This document shows, in pieces, positions 53,748 through 62,919 of a stretch of 64,000 bases of DNA. Every line of letters starts with the position of its first letter. The first letter of the stretch is position 1. The notes below the pieces were generated by a model. It made no database searches, had not been told where the DNA came from, and saw only the letters and a list, made by a program, of their open reading frames with translations. Source of the DNA: an uncultured Prevotellaceae bacterium (GTDB lineage Bacteria; Bacteroidota; Bacteroidia; Bacteroidales; Bacteroidaceae); the NCBI GenBank assembly GCA_902768785.1, contig CACXMM010000001.1, forward strand, positions 266,396-330,395. Direction: 5' to 3'. The translations under genes and the position numbers were made by a program.

Positions 53748-54479
53748 CTAAATAATTGCAGCACCGTCAACACCAAGCACCTGGCCTGTCACGTACGAAG
53801 ACATATCAGAAGCCAGATAAAGGGCCGCATTAGCAATATCATCTGGATCTGCCAGCCTGCCAAAAGGAATGTCATTTATCTTTTGGCTGAACTTGTCTTG
53901 AAGAACTGCCTTAAATCGTTCTGTTCCTACCATACCTGGGGCAATCGCATTTACACGAATATGGTTCTGGGCCAATTCCTTAGCCGCAGACTTGGTTGCC
54001 GATATGACAGCACCTTTGGTGGCTGCATACGAAAGTTGACCAGCAGCCCCCTTCACCGCCACCATACTGGCCATATTAATGATTGAGCCAGCTTGTTGAC
54101 GTCCCATTACACGAGCAACCAACTGCATAATATGAATCAAAGCCACCACATTGACCTCTATCATCTTTCGGAACTTGTCATAATCAATCATGCTCATCAT
54201 CTCGTAAGAGATAAGACCAGCATTATTGACTAACGCATCTATCCTACCATGTTCTTTCTTGACTGTCATAACTACATTCTTGACAGCTGCGAAATCACAG
54301 ATATCGACCATCATACCATGAACCGAAGCATAATCATCAGCCCATTTCAAGTCTTCTTCCCTAATATCCAAGGCATAGACAATAGCTCCTTCCTGTGCAA
54401 AGGTCTCAGCAATGGTTCGCCCAATGCCCCTTCCTGCGCCAGTGACTATACATACCTTATCTTTAAGTAATTTTTTCAT
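53748..54479 (-). CDS. SDR oxidoreductase 1 (FabG-like)
   Basis: 243 residues. NAD(P)-binding TGAGRGIGRTIAETF, structural NNAG, catalytic Ser/Tyr/Lys in MASMVAVKGAAGQLSYAATKG. The FabG-like tail (SSYVTGQVLGVDGAAII) suits reduction of a 3-oxoacyl-ACP to 3-hydroxyacyl-ACP. Confidence 0.9.
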   Translation of the reverse strand: MKKLLKDKVCIVTGAGRGIGRTIAETFAQEGAIVYALDIREEDLKWADDYASVHGMMVDICDFAAVKNVVMTVKKEHGRIDALVNNAGLISYEMMSMIDYDKFRKMIEVNVVALIHIMQLVARVMGRQQAGSIINMASMVAVKGAAGQLSYAATKGAVISATKSAAKELAQNHIRVNAIAPGMVGTERFKAVLQDKFSQKINDIPFGRLADPDDIANAALYLASDMSSYVTGQVLGVDGAAII

Positions 54480-54551
54480 TAGTTTAATCTGTTACTTTCA
54501 AAAGCGGTAGTAAATTCTTCACTCTTCACTCTTCATTCTTCACTCATAATT

Positions 54552-55301
54552 TTAATATAGTGTCTTTCCTCCATCAATTATCAACGAATGACCAGTTATC
54601 CATGAAGAGGCATCCGACAGAAGGAAGGTAATGGCAAGTGCGATGTCACGTGGTTCGCCATACCGTTTCAATGGATATGTTTCCATATCCCGCTGCTTGT
54701 CCTCATCAGAATAAGTCCCGTTCTTCACCAAGCCCGTATTGACCATGCCAGGATTCACACTGTTACAACGAACCTTAGGCGCTAGTTCCAAGGCGACATT
54801 CTTTACAAATACTTGTAAAGCACCTTTTGAGGCACCGTACATAGCATTGCCTGGAGCCGTAGTATAAACACCGCCTATTGACACTGTGAAAACTAATGAA
54901 CCGCCGACATTAATTTTCTTCTTCTTGATAAGTTTTTGTGTCAAGCAGATTGGAGCGAAAGTGTTTATCTGCATGATACGCTCTATATCATCTTTCTTGA
55001 TAAACTTAACGGGCGACGGCTTAGTAACACCTGCATTACTCACCATACCGTCTAACATTGGGAGGCTCGAGACCATTTCGTCGAGTGCTTCTTGACTGGT
55101 CATATCAGCGACAAGGAAAGAATGGCCTTCACCTTCCAGCCCTTCCAAAGTTGTTTTCAGTCCATCCTCATTGATATCTGTAAGAATCAACTTTGCACCA
55201 AGCCTTGCACATTCAACAGATGTTGCCCTACCGATACCTCCAGCAGCCCCTGTCACCAAGATGGTCTTCCCTTCCAAAGAATATGGATTATAACCTGTCA
55301 T
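54552..55301 (-). CDS. SDR oxidoreductase 2
   Basis: 249 residues. TGAAGGIGRATSVEC, SNAGVTKPSPVKFI and MYGASKGALQVF with Ser/Tyr/Lys; ends SSWITGHSLIIDGGKT. Its start overlaps the stop of ACP 2 by 4 bases. A second reductase beside SDR 1 implies two reduction steps or two substrates. Confidence 0.9.
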   Translation of the reverse strand: MTGYNPYSLEGKTILVTGAAGGIGRATSVECARLGAKLILTDINEDGLKTTLEGLEGEGHSFLVADMTSQEALDEMVSSLPMLDGMVSNAGVTKPSPVKFIKKDDIERIMQINTFAPICLTQKLIKKKKINVGGSLVFTVSIGGVYTTAPGNAMYGASKGALQVFVKNVALELAPKVRCNSVNPGMVNTGLVKNGTYSDEDKQRDMETYPLKRYGEPRDIALAITFLLSDASSWITGHSLIIDGGKTLY

Positions 55302-55531
55302 CCGAGTTTCTTTTCTACAATGTGGAACAGATCTGCGATGGTTACTGCAGATTTCATTTCGTTGCCCGACAAGGTAACATCATATTCATCATCCACCATA
55401 CCGATAATCGACAAGGCTATCAATGATGAATACTCGTCTAACTCATGAAAAACAGTCTCAGGAGTAAACTCACTCAGTTCGGTGTCATCAAACTGATCTG
55501 CAAAATTCTGAATAAACTCTTTAATGTCCAT
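55298..55531 (-). CDS. Acyl carrier protein 2
   Basis: 77 residues. Carrier-protein pattern with the serine in ELDEYSSLIALSIIGMVDDEY (SSL replacing the usual DSL) and an ending TIADLFHIVEKKL. The D-to-S change beside the modified serine is uncommon and should be noted when judging activity. Confidence 0.85.
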   Translation of the reverse strand: MDIKEFIQNFADQFDDTELSEFTPETVFHELDEYSSLIALSIIGMVDDEYDVTLSGNEMKSAVTIADLFHIVEKKLG

Positions 55532-55550
55532 AATTATTAAAATAAAATTA

Positions 55551-56183
55551 TTAATACTCTATTTTCTTTGCAGGATTGCCCATTACCGTGGTTCCTGGCT
55601 TCACTTTTCTGATTACAAAACTTAATGCCCCTACATGCGCACCAGTTCCAACAGTCACGCCATGACTTATGACAGCAGAAGTGTGTATGTTGACTTCATC
55701 TTCTACCACTATCCCACCTACACAAGTCACATGAGTGTCTATCCGATTCCAACTTCCTATCTTTGCGTCATGACCAATGACTGTATAGGCCTGAATCATG
55801 TTATAGTCACCAACCACTGCGTCGTTTCCTATCACAGAATAAGCACCGATGAAATTTCCTTTGCCAAGTTTAGCATTATTGTATATGCGTGCTGTTTTAT
55901 GGATCAAAGCCATAAAATCCCCTCCACGACTGATAATGTCTTCCATGCAAGCACGGCGCGAAGCACCTCCTATACTGGAGACGAACACATCATTCTCTTG
56001 AGGCTGATAGTTTTTTATAGTATCTAAGATGGGGGGATAATTGGGATAACCATCCAAGGCATTCAGATTGTCATCTATAAACCCTTTTATTATATATCTC
56101 TCGCCATATCCAACACCTTCCAAAGCATTACTATATATAGTACGCCCCATGCCTCCGGCTCCTATTATAACTAATTCTTTCAT
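55551..56183 (-). CDS. NeuD/PglD-family N-acyltransferase
   Basis: 210 residues: an N-terminal Rossmann-like part (VIIGAGGMGRTIYSNAL) and a C-terminal left-handed beta helix (KLGKGNFIGAYSVIG, VEDEVNIHTSAVISHGVTVG). The His in NRIDTHVTCVGG or SAVISHG would be the base. Family members acylate UDP-4-amino sugars. Directly before ACP 2, it may use an acyl thioester made by this block rather than acetyl-CoA; this is inferred. Confidence 0.85.
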   Translation of the reverse strand: MKELVIIGAGGMGRTIYSNALEGVGYGERYIIKGFIDDNLNALDGYPNYPPILDTIKNYQPQENDVFVSSIGGASRRACMEDIISRGGDFMALIHKTARIYNNAKLGKGNFIGAYSVIGNDAVVGDYNMIQAYTVIGHDAKIGSWNRIDTHVTCVGGIVVEDEVNIHTSAVISHGVTVGTGAHVGALSFVIRKVKPGTTVMGNPAKKIEY

Positions 56184-57733
56184 TTCGAGATGTTTATCAT
56201 TCTTTTTAGTGATTCACAAATATTATTAACAGCTGTTTCCTGCGAATAGCCACACATTGTTTGATATCCTTGATAATGATATGCCAAAACCGAATGTTTG
56301 GAGAACGTATAAAGATAGGTTAGGATGGAATGCTCATCATATTTATAATTAACGATAAAATCATTAATCTTTGAGGCTGATTCATCATCGAAAACACGTA
56401 AAATCCCTTTCATTCGTTCATACCAAATTAGGCCAAATACTATAACTGGCTTTTTTCTTACTGCTGCCTCCCACCCTACAGTACCTGTGACAGTTGATAC
56501 CGCCAAAGCATTTGAAATCAAAGAAAAGGAGTCTTTCTCGAAAGGAACAAGTTTCACTCTGGGATTTTTAATCAAATCATCATAAAACTCCTTAATTCTC
56601 TTAGTATGCCCTAACATGTGTGACATAAACTGATTCGGGTGTTCCTTCACATAGATAAAAACGTCTTTCGGTGTTTGTTTAAGAAGGGTTTCGATACAAA
56701 GGAACTGATTTACAAAAATATCCCCATTGGGAGAGGTCGTTGCCTCAGGTTGGTAGTGTAAGAAAAACACAATATACGGTACATCCATAGGAACATCATT
56801 TGCATGACTACAATAATAATCATGCAGATACTTATTATATCGTAAAGTTTCTTTTCTTTTTTTGTACCATTCCCAAACTGTAAATTTAGAGTATTCTAAG
56901 CTGTGATTCTTTTTTTTATAGATTGTTCTTGTCTGCCCCACTAAGAACATGCTGTCCTTACCGAATAGTTTATGAGTCTTCATAAAGCGCTTAGTCAAGA
57001 AGAGCATACTGCGGCTTTTCACATCATTAACATCATGAGCAGCCATATATTTAGGTCTGGCTGTTTTGTAGTCAGACAATAATTTTGCATAGTTCAACCT
57101 TATATCTTCAGGTAATTCCAAATCATTAGCATTCTTAAGATTAAATTCATAATCACTATCTAACAATCGCCCCATTGCATCCTTATCAGAAAAGTAATTC
57201 AAGGGAAATATACGACCAGCAACCATCGAATTCTGGAATGATATGTATTGAATATTCTTATGCTTACACAGAAGATACAAGACATAATCAAAAACTCTAT
57301 GTGGATTTACTGCACTAATGACAAGATCCGGTTTATACAATTCTATGCAGGCTAACCATTTTTTTACTAAACTGATATAATAACGCTCCCGCTCCATATA
57401 AATAAAGCTATGGCGATCGTAATCTTGTCTGTCCATCATAGATAGCGCTTGTAATTCCTCTGAAGAAAAATGCCTTAAAAAATCAATTTCAAGATATGAC
57501 TCAGCCGCTTTCTTCTCTATTTCTTCTGGGAAAACACCTCTCCATGCATCCAAATAAGGTTGGAATTGCAATGTAGGGAAAGTGTCTTTGATTAATTCCT
57601 CATCTGAAGAAGAAGAATCAGAAGACGAAATGTCTCCTACCCAATATACTGGTTTTAAATTAGATTCCGACTCAAGTCTTTGTGCTACCTTCAAAAACGG
57701 ATCAGCAATGCAACAGGAATAAAGGACGTTCAT
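56180..57733 (-). CDS. Capsule polysaccharide glycosyltransferase, KpsS/KpsC-like
   Basis: 517 residues. The C-terminal half (FIYVKEHPNQFMSHM, LVPFEKDSFSLISNALAVST, GTVGWEAAVRKKPVIVFG) matches the capsular polysaccharide biosynthesis family fold, in which the conserved histidine and glutamate sites lie in a GT-B-type domain. The N-terminal half is weakly conserved. Probably a glycosyl- or glycerophosphate-type transferase. Overlaps the NeuD-like gene by 4 bases. Confidence 0.72.
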   Translation of the reverse strand: MNVLYSCCIADPFLKVAQRLESESNLKPVYWVGDISSSDSSSSDEELIKDTFPTLQFQPYLDAWRGVFPEEIEKKAAESYLEIDFLRHFSSEELQALSMMDRQDYDRHSFIYMERERYYISLVKKWLACIELYKPDLVISAVNPHRVFDYVLYLLCKHKNIQYISFQNSMVAGRIFPLNYFSDKDAMGRLLDSDYEFNLKNANDLELPEDIRLNYAKLLSDYKTARPKYMAAHDVNDVKSRSMLFLTKRFMKTHKLFGKDSMFLVGQTRTIYKKKNHSLEYSKFTVWEWYKKRKETLRYNKYLHDYYCSHANDVPMDVPYIVFFLHYQPEATTSPNGDIFVNQFLCIETLLKQTPKDVFIYVKEHPNQFMSHMLGHTKRIKEFYDDLIKNPRVKLVPFEKDSFSLISNALAVSTVTGTVGWEAAVRKKPVIVFGLIWYERMKGILRVFDDESASKINDFIVNYKYDEHSILTYLYTFSKHSVLAYHYQGYQTMCGYSQETAVNNICESLKRMINISK

Positions 57734-57789
57734 TTATTAACTGTTATTTAACTATTAATTGTTGTATCTTGGGTCTCTGCTCCACAAGC

Positions 57790-59031
57790 CTAGACCTTTA
57801 TCGTCTTATCATACATGTCACAGAATTCACGCTCCATACGTTCAAAGGTGAACTCATTCTCAAAACGTTTCATTGAATTACGGCCCATCTGTTCCCAGTC
57901 ATAACATGGAAGTTTTTTCAACAAATCAACCAGTTCATCTACATCTGGTTTCAAGAGAAAGCCATTGTGTCCCTCATCCACAAGTTCAGGAATACCTGAA
58001 ACGCGAGTAGAGATGATAGGCAATCCAACTCTCATTGCCTCTATAATAGATATCGGGAGACCCTCATTCTTACTCATCAGTACAAAAATACTATTCTCAG
58101 CCAAATACTTATAGACCTCCTGGTTGGGAATACTTCCTAAGAAATGAATTTGACTGGCAATACCAAGATTGACCGACAGATTCTCTAATATTGGTCTCTC
58201 CGGTCCATCACCTATAAAATCTACACTAATCTGATTACGCAACTCTTCAGGTAACTTGCCAATTGCCTCGATGATAATCCTCTGGCCTTTCCTATAACTT
58301 ATTGTCCCTGTACAGCAAAGACGGTACTTGTACTTATAGTCTTTATTTTTAATTTTTATCACTTCTGAGGTTTGATCGGATGTTAAATCATCGATGCCGT
58401 TGATGATGACAGACGTATCATCAAGTGTCCTCTGAGGATAGTGCTTTAAAAAATTAGTTTGTCCGATTTTAGCAATGAAAACCAGCCTTTCTACTCGGTC
58501 CACAATAGTGTCAAGCCCCTTTTTTAAGCCATCCAAATAATTAGAATCCTTTAAACCAGGCAAGGCCTCTATCAACATTCTAAAAGGAATTCCATCTGTA
58601 TGTTGAAAAAGCACAATTTTAGGCAACGTACCTTTGTGTTTTTTTATATATAGATAGCACTCTGTATCTGAGTGAAACTGCACAATATCGGGGGTGCGAT
58701 TCAAAGATAAATAATAATCTATTAAAACTTCTGCTCGCCTTCGATTGTTTTTATCAACCAACTTTGCAGCCCAAAGGTCTTTTCTGGCTCTAGATCGAAT
58801 CCATTGAGATATTTTCAAACGTATTCCACTTGGATTATTGCTGTTGACTTGAGAAGAGAAATCAGGCACTTCTGTGAAAGCGCCCTGCTGCAATGACTCA
58901 TTAACAAAAAGTGTTACTTCATATCCACGAGAGTTGAAGTAATCTTTATTCTTCAAAATCCTCTTAAGTGTTCCTATTGGCCCATTTATTGCTTTAATTG
59001 AGCTGGGCCGAATAATATCTACTTGCTTCAT
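57790..59031 (-). CDS. Glycosyltransferase family 4
   Basis: 413 residues, GT-B. Motifs RLCCTGTISYRKGQRIIIEA, VDFIGDGPERPIL, and the E-x7-E site in LMSKNEGLPISIIEAMRVGLPII. Transfers a hexose to the growing repeat unit. Confidence 0.9.
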   Translation of the reverse strand: MKQVDIIRPSSIKAINGPIGTLKRILKNKDYFNSRGYEVTLFVNESLQQGAFTEVPDFSSQVNSNNPSGIRLKISQWIRSRARKDLWAAKLVDKNNRRRAEVLIDYYLSLNRTPDIVQFHSDTECYLYIKKHKGTLPKIVLFQHTDGIPFRMLIEALPGLKDSNYLDGLKKGLDTIVDRVERLVFIAKIGQTNFLKHYPQRTLDDTSVIINGIDDLTSDQTSEVIKIKNKDYKYKYRLCCTGTISYRKGQRIIIEAIGKLPEELRNQISVDFIGDGPERPILENLSVNLGIASQIHFLGSIPNQEVYKYLAENSIFVLMSKNEGLPISIIEAMRVGLPIISTRVSGIPELVDEGHNGFLLKPDVDELVDLLKKLPCYDWEQMGRNSMKRFENEFTFERMEREFCDMYDKTIKV

Positions 59032-59100
59032 ATTTCGATAATTATCAATGATTACTATGGTTTTCTTATGTTGTTTACTTTACATGTCAAACAGGCTTTC

Positions 59101-60300
59101 TTATAATTCTGATGACACTTGAAGATTGTTATACTTTTTTTCTTCCAAATCCAAAATAGCAAATACTAACAGAATCAAAAATTGTAAGTCAGGAGTATAG
59201 TATCCAACCTGTGCTGTATCTGCAAATATTAATACTAACAATAATGCTCCCACCATTTTATAAGGCAAATCCCTATGTCCCCAAAATCTTTTTATGACGG
59301 GAACTAAATATGAATAATAAACTAATATGCCTATGATGCCGCCTCCAACCATTATCTCAATGTAGTTATTATGTGCATACCAGTTTTTACCCCAAAAAAG
59401 GATATGGTTGTTTGAAAGGACCCTAAAACAGTTCATGCCATATCCCAAAATCGGTTTTTGGAGAAACCATTCCCACCCTGCTTGAATCAATAACACCCTT
59501 GAGTTATCTTGTGTATGATCACTATCCCCTGAAACGATATCGACTGTTTCCGCTAATCGCGCCCCCATTAAATCATATAAAAAGGAAATGTTCATCATTG
59601 CATATATAATTGCTATACCAACTGCAATCAATCCTACCGCATAATAAAAATGTCCCTTTAATTCATAAAAGGAAAAAACGACTAATGGGATGATTAAGAA
59701 TCCAAAACCTTTTCTGCTGCCTGTTATAAGAATAACAAATAACATTGCAAAAGATACTATTAGCCATAAAAGCCTTAGATTCTTTTTATTTGTTTTCCAA
59801 AACAAAAAGAAACCTACATATATTGCAATGGCAAATTCCATTGCTACAGAATTAATATTCCAATCATGGCTATAATCTTCGCCAACGGAAAGCCGCTCAT
59901 CACCGACAGTACTTACGTTAACAAAAGAAATGAAAAACAGCAATAGTATAACACTGGCTATATAAAAAAGCCGAAGAATACGGAAGAGATCGGTATAACT
60001 TGTAATATACTTTGTTAATGTAAAAACAAAACAAAATAAGGGGAAGACCCGAAAAATTAACACAAACAATGTCATTTTAGGTGATATAGACCAAAATGAA
60101 GAAATGAAGATAAAAACCATAAAGGTTAAATACCACCTCGTCAACTGCCTATCTGCTGGATAAAAATCCCCTCTTGGTGAAAATAAAAGAAGAAAGAGAC
60201 CTAATACGAAATTAACATAATCCGAAATTATGACAATAGGTATCATATTCTGCAAAAAGAATATGAAAACAAAAAACAAATATATGCTATTTCGTTGCAT
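59101..60300 (-). CDS. O-antigen/capsule polymerase-like membrane protein (Wzy/WaaL type)
   Basis: 399 residues with about ten transmembrane helices and a periplasmic loop carrying PILGYGMNCFRVLSNNHIL and WYAHNNYIEIMVGGGIIG, the Wzy_C pattern with a conserved histidine. Polymerises or ligates undecaprenyl-linked units. Very A+T-rich. Confidence 0.85.
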   Translation of the reverse strand: MQRNSIYLFFVFIFFLQNMIPIVIISDYVNFVLGLFLLLFSPRGDFYPADRQLTRWYLTFMVFIFISSFWSISPKMTLFVLIFRVFPLFCFVFTLTKYITSYTDLFRILRLFYIASVILLLFFISFVNVSTVGDERLSVGEDYSHDWNINSVAMEFAIAIYVGFFLFWKTNKKNLRLLWLIVSFAMLFVILITGSRKGFGFLIIPLVVFSFYELKGHFYYAVGLIAVGIAIIYAMMNISFLYDLMGARLAETVDIVSGDSDHTQDNSRVLLIQAGWEWFLQKPILGYGMNCFRVLSNNHILFWGKNWYAHNNYIEIMVGGGIIGILVYYSYLVPVIKRFWGHRDLPYKMVGALLLVLIFADTAQVGYYTPDLQFLILLVFAILDLEEKKYNNLQVSSEL

Positions 60301-60487
60301 CTATATTGCAAGTTTAAGACCGATAAAAATCATTCTGGAAATGCTCTATTCAATAAAAAAAAACACAACTGAAAGTAACGGCTACACAACAAGTTAAAAC
60401 AGAGTGTTCTATTCTCAGAATAGATGTGTTGCCAAATTCTCTGTGAAATAAAAAGAAAACAAGGACAACACATCTACTGATAAACAT

Positions 60488-61126
60488 CTAATGATTTAAT
60501 GGGAAAATAGGCATAGTAGTTTGATCTATATTCTCCTTTACAATTTTTGCGGGGTTACCTGCGGCTACAGCATTATCAGGCACACTCTTAGTCAATACCG
60601 AGTTGGCGGCAATAATCGCATTATTACCTATCGTTACGCCTTTACAGATACGAACATTTGATCCTATCCAGACATTTTCACCGATAATAATAGGGGCATT
60701 GGCTGAGTGCCATGGTTGTCGTTCTTCAGAACCATGAGGAGTTCGACGCATATAACGTCGGTCTGCAGGGCATAAAGGATGAGTGTTGTTATCAATAATT
60801 AAAGCATTATTTGCAATAGCTGTGTCTTTCCCTATTTCAATTTTGTTTACACAATTTATAACAGTACCAGGCCCTATTTTTGACCATGGCCCCATTATAA
60901 TTTTCCCATGATGGTATGATTTAAGTTGGCCGTACAAATCAACATGTTCATGCAAGACGACATCATCCTTTGTCGAGCCTCCATATAAGCTAATAGTTGC
61001 ATCTGGAGTGCAGCTGTGTCCTGTTCCAACAAATGTTGCCCTTGAATGCAAAAGTTTTAATCTCACAGATGCCTTTAGTTGTCTTTTCTTTCTTTGATAA
61101 AATCTGAAACATTTTGAAATAATCAT
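60488..61126 (-). CDS. Hexapeptide-repeat acyltransferase
   Basis: 212 residues from the ATG at 61126, which overlaps the flippase stop (ATGA). Left-handed beta-helix repeats (VWIGSNVRICKGVTIGNNAIIAANSV) and a loop with His and Asn (NALIIDNNTHPLCP). Likely acetylates a sugar. Confidence 0.85.
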   Translation of the reverse strand: MIISKCFRFYQRKKRQLKASVRLKLLHSRATFVGTGHSCTPDATISLYGGSTKDDVVLHEHVDLYGQLKSYHHGKIIMGPWSKIGPGTVINCVNKIEIGKDTAIANNALIIDNNTHPLCPADRRYMRRTPHGSEERQPWHSANAPIIIGENVWIGSNVRICKGVTIGNNAIIAANSVLTKSVPDNAVAAGNPAKIVKENIDQTTMPIFPLNH

Positions 61127-62652
61127 AATCTTTTTATTTTTTTTAAAATTAATCTTTTTACTGTACATTGCTCTGACCTAGTGAGGCCAATAAAATAGGC
61201 AAATACGACAGAGAGCACAAAAATAATAAAAGTTGCCACAAACTGTTGTATAAGACTATCAACAAATCGGTATAGGATGAAGGCTGTTGCTAGAGTCAAT
61301 ATTATTGAAATTAATATTGGTAATAGCACTTTCTTGATATAACCCATAACTGAAAACGTGTCCACTTCTAACTTTGTATATATTAGTCGAAGAATAACCA
61401 TAAATGCATTAAGAAACACTTTCACCACCATAGCTGTCGTTGGCGGAAACCCCAACATGAATAGTATATATATTACTGCAATCTCCGTAAAATAGGCCAA
61501 AGATAATGCAATCTGGTAATTACGAATATTACCCGTTGCAAAAATACTTATCCATAATGGAGTTGCAAGGGCATTTAGAATGGATGCAATAATATATAGT
61601 ACACAAAAAGAACCAGAATATTCAGGAACTTCAGTCAGCCAAATACTTAACACCCAATTAATATTAAGCATAAATGGCAATGAAACTATGAACAACAAGA
61701 AAAAAGAAACTTTAGAGGCATTACAAATCAAAGAATTCATATATTCATAATCTCCTGCTGCATAAGACTTTGTAATCTGGGGCTGAAATGCTGTCTGGAA
61801 ACTGGATGTTAAACTGACCAATGCAGAATTGACCTGATGAGCAACCCCCATAGCCGCATTTGCAGACACAGAATAAAAAATATTGACAAGAATGTTCTTA
61901 CCTTGTGCAGAGCCCACAACGGCAAGTTGCCCCCATAAGGTCCAACCTGAAAAGCTGAAAATACTCTTTATCATTTCTCTATTCCAGTAAAAACTATATT
62001 TTGTCTCGCTGAAGTATTTTCTATCATATAACCAATAAAGCCAAAGATTAATTAAACTAGTTAGCATCATAAGGAAACCATAAAGAATAAGTCTATCTGA
62101 TGATGTCAACATAAGTGCAAAAGCAAATCCTAACTTCAAAACAGCATCTAAAATACTAACCCATGCAAAAAAGCTCATTTTTTCATGCGAAATAGTACAT
62201 GCATGGTAGGGAACAGTTATTACACTGACAGCTAATGATAAGACAGAAAAATGATATACCCAGTTTGCAGCAACAAGTCTATTGTCTGGTATGTTAATCT
62301 TTGAATTAAGAAACCATAGACCAATAGTTTCAGCAAGAACAATTAATATAACAGCAATAGCTATATGGGTAGAAAGGCACACAGAAAACGTTTCTTTTAA
62401 ACGGCATTCATTATTTTGCCCCATCTCATATGAGAGAAACCTCTGTGTCGCATTGGTTAATGACGATTTCAAAAAGCCGAGCATCAAGACCACTCCACCT
62501 ACGACATTATAAAGGCCATAATCATCAATGCCTAATGCTTGTAAAATGACACGTGAAGAATATAGGGTTACAATCATTATTACAATCATTCTAGCATAAA
62601 GAATGATTGTGTTCTTGAATATTCTTTTATTATTACTATTATTATCAGACAT
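61123..62652 (-). CDS. Polysaccharide flippase (Wzx/PST family)
   Basis: 509-residue membrane protein with about 12-14 transmembrane helices of the MATE-like flippase superfamily; QALGIDDYGLYNVVGGVVLM and FQTAFQPQITKSYAAGDYEY are typical. Moves undecaprenyl-linked repeat units across the inner membrane. Confidence 0.88.
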   Translation of the reverse strand: MSDNNSNNKRIFKNTIILYARMIVIMIVTLYSSRVILQALGIDDYGLYNVVGGVVLMLGFLKSSLTNATQRFLSYEMGQNNECRLKETFSVCLSTHIAIAVILIVLAETIGLWFLNSKINIPDNRLVAANWVYHFSVLSLAVSVITVPYHACTISHEKMSFFAWVSILDAVLKLGFAFALMLTSSDRLILYGFLMMLTSLINLWLYWLYDRKYFSETKYSFYWNREMIKSIFSFSGWTLWGQLAVVGSAQGKNILVNIFYSVSANAAMGVAHQVNSALVSLTSSFQTAFQPQITKSYAAGDYEYMNSLICNASKVSFFLLFIVSLPFMLNINWVLSIWLTEVPEYSGSFCVLYIIASILNALATPLWISIFATGNIRNYQIALSLAYFTEIAVIYILFMLGFPPTTAMVVKVFLNAFMVILRLIYTKLEVDTFSVMGYIKKVLLPILISIILTLATAFILYRFVDSLIQQFVATFIIFVLSVVFAYFIGLTRSEQCTVKRLILKKIKRL

Positions 62653-62919
62653 TATTAATTTACTTTACAGAATCCACTATAAAAGGAGTGGTTTTTACAT
62701 AAGCAATAATGATCTATATAAACATTCTATGAAATAATTGGAATATAGAATAATAACATCCCTCAGAGGTTCATCCCCACACATCTACTTCATGCATGGA
62801 TTCGATGCTAGTCACCCCTGCATGGGCTTTGCCATTGCGGATATGGAAACGATGTAGGACAAATGGATGAACCAGAATTTTCTGGAATCACACATATAAT
62901 CCATTATTTCAAGATCTTC
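62653..62919. other. 267-base gap with a possible gene remnant
   Basis: No intact gene. Around 62775-62878 the minus strand holds a 37-codon open stretch (IRNGKAHAGVTSIESMHE) that reads like protein but starts directly after a stop; perhaps a decayed gene end. A frame open from an ATG nearby (MDYMCDSRKFW) is short and unconvincing. Confidence 0.35.
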
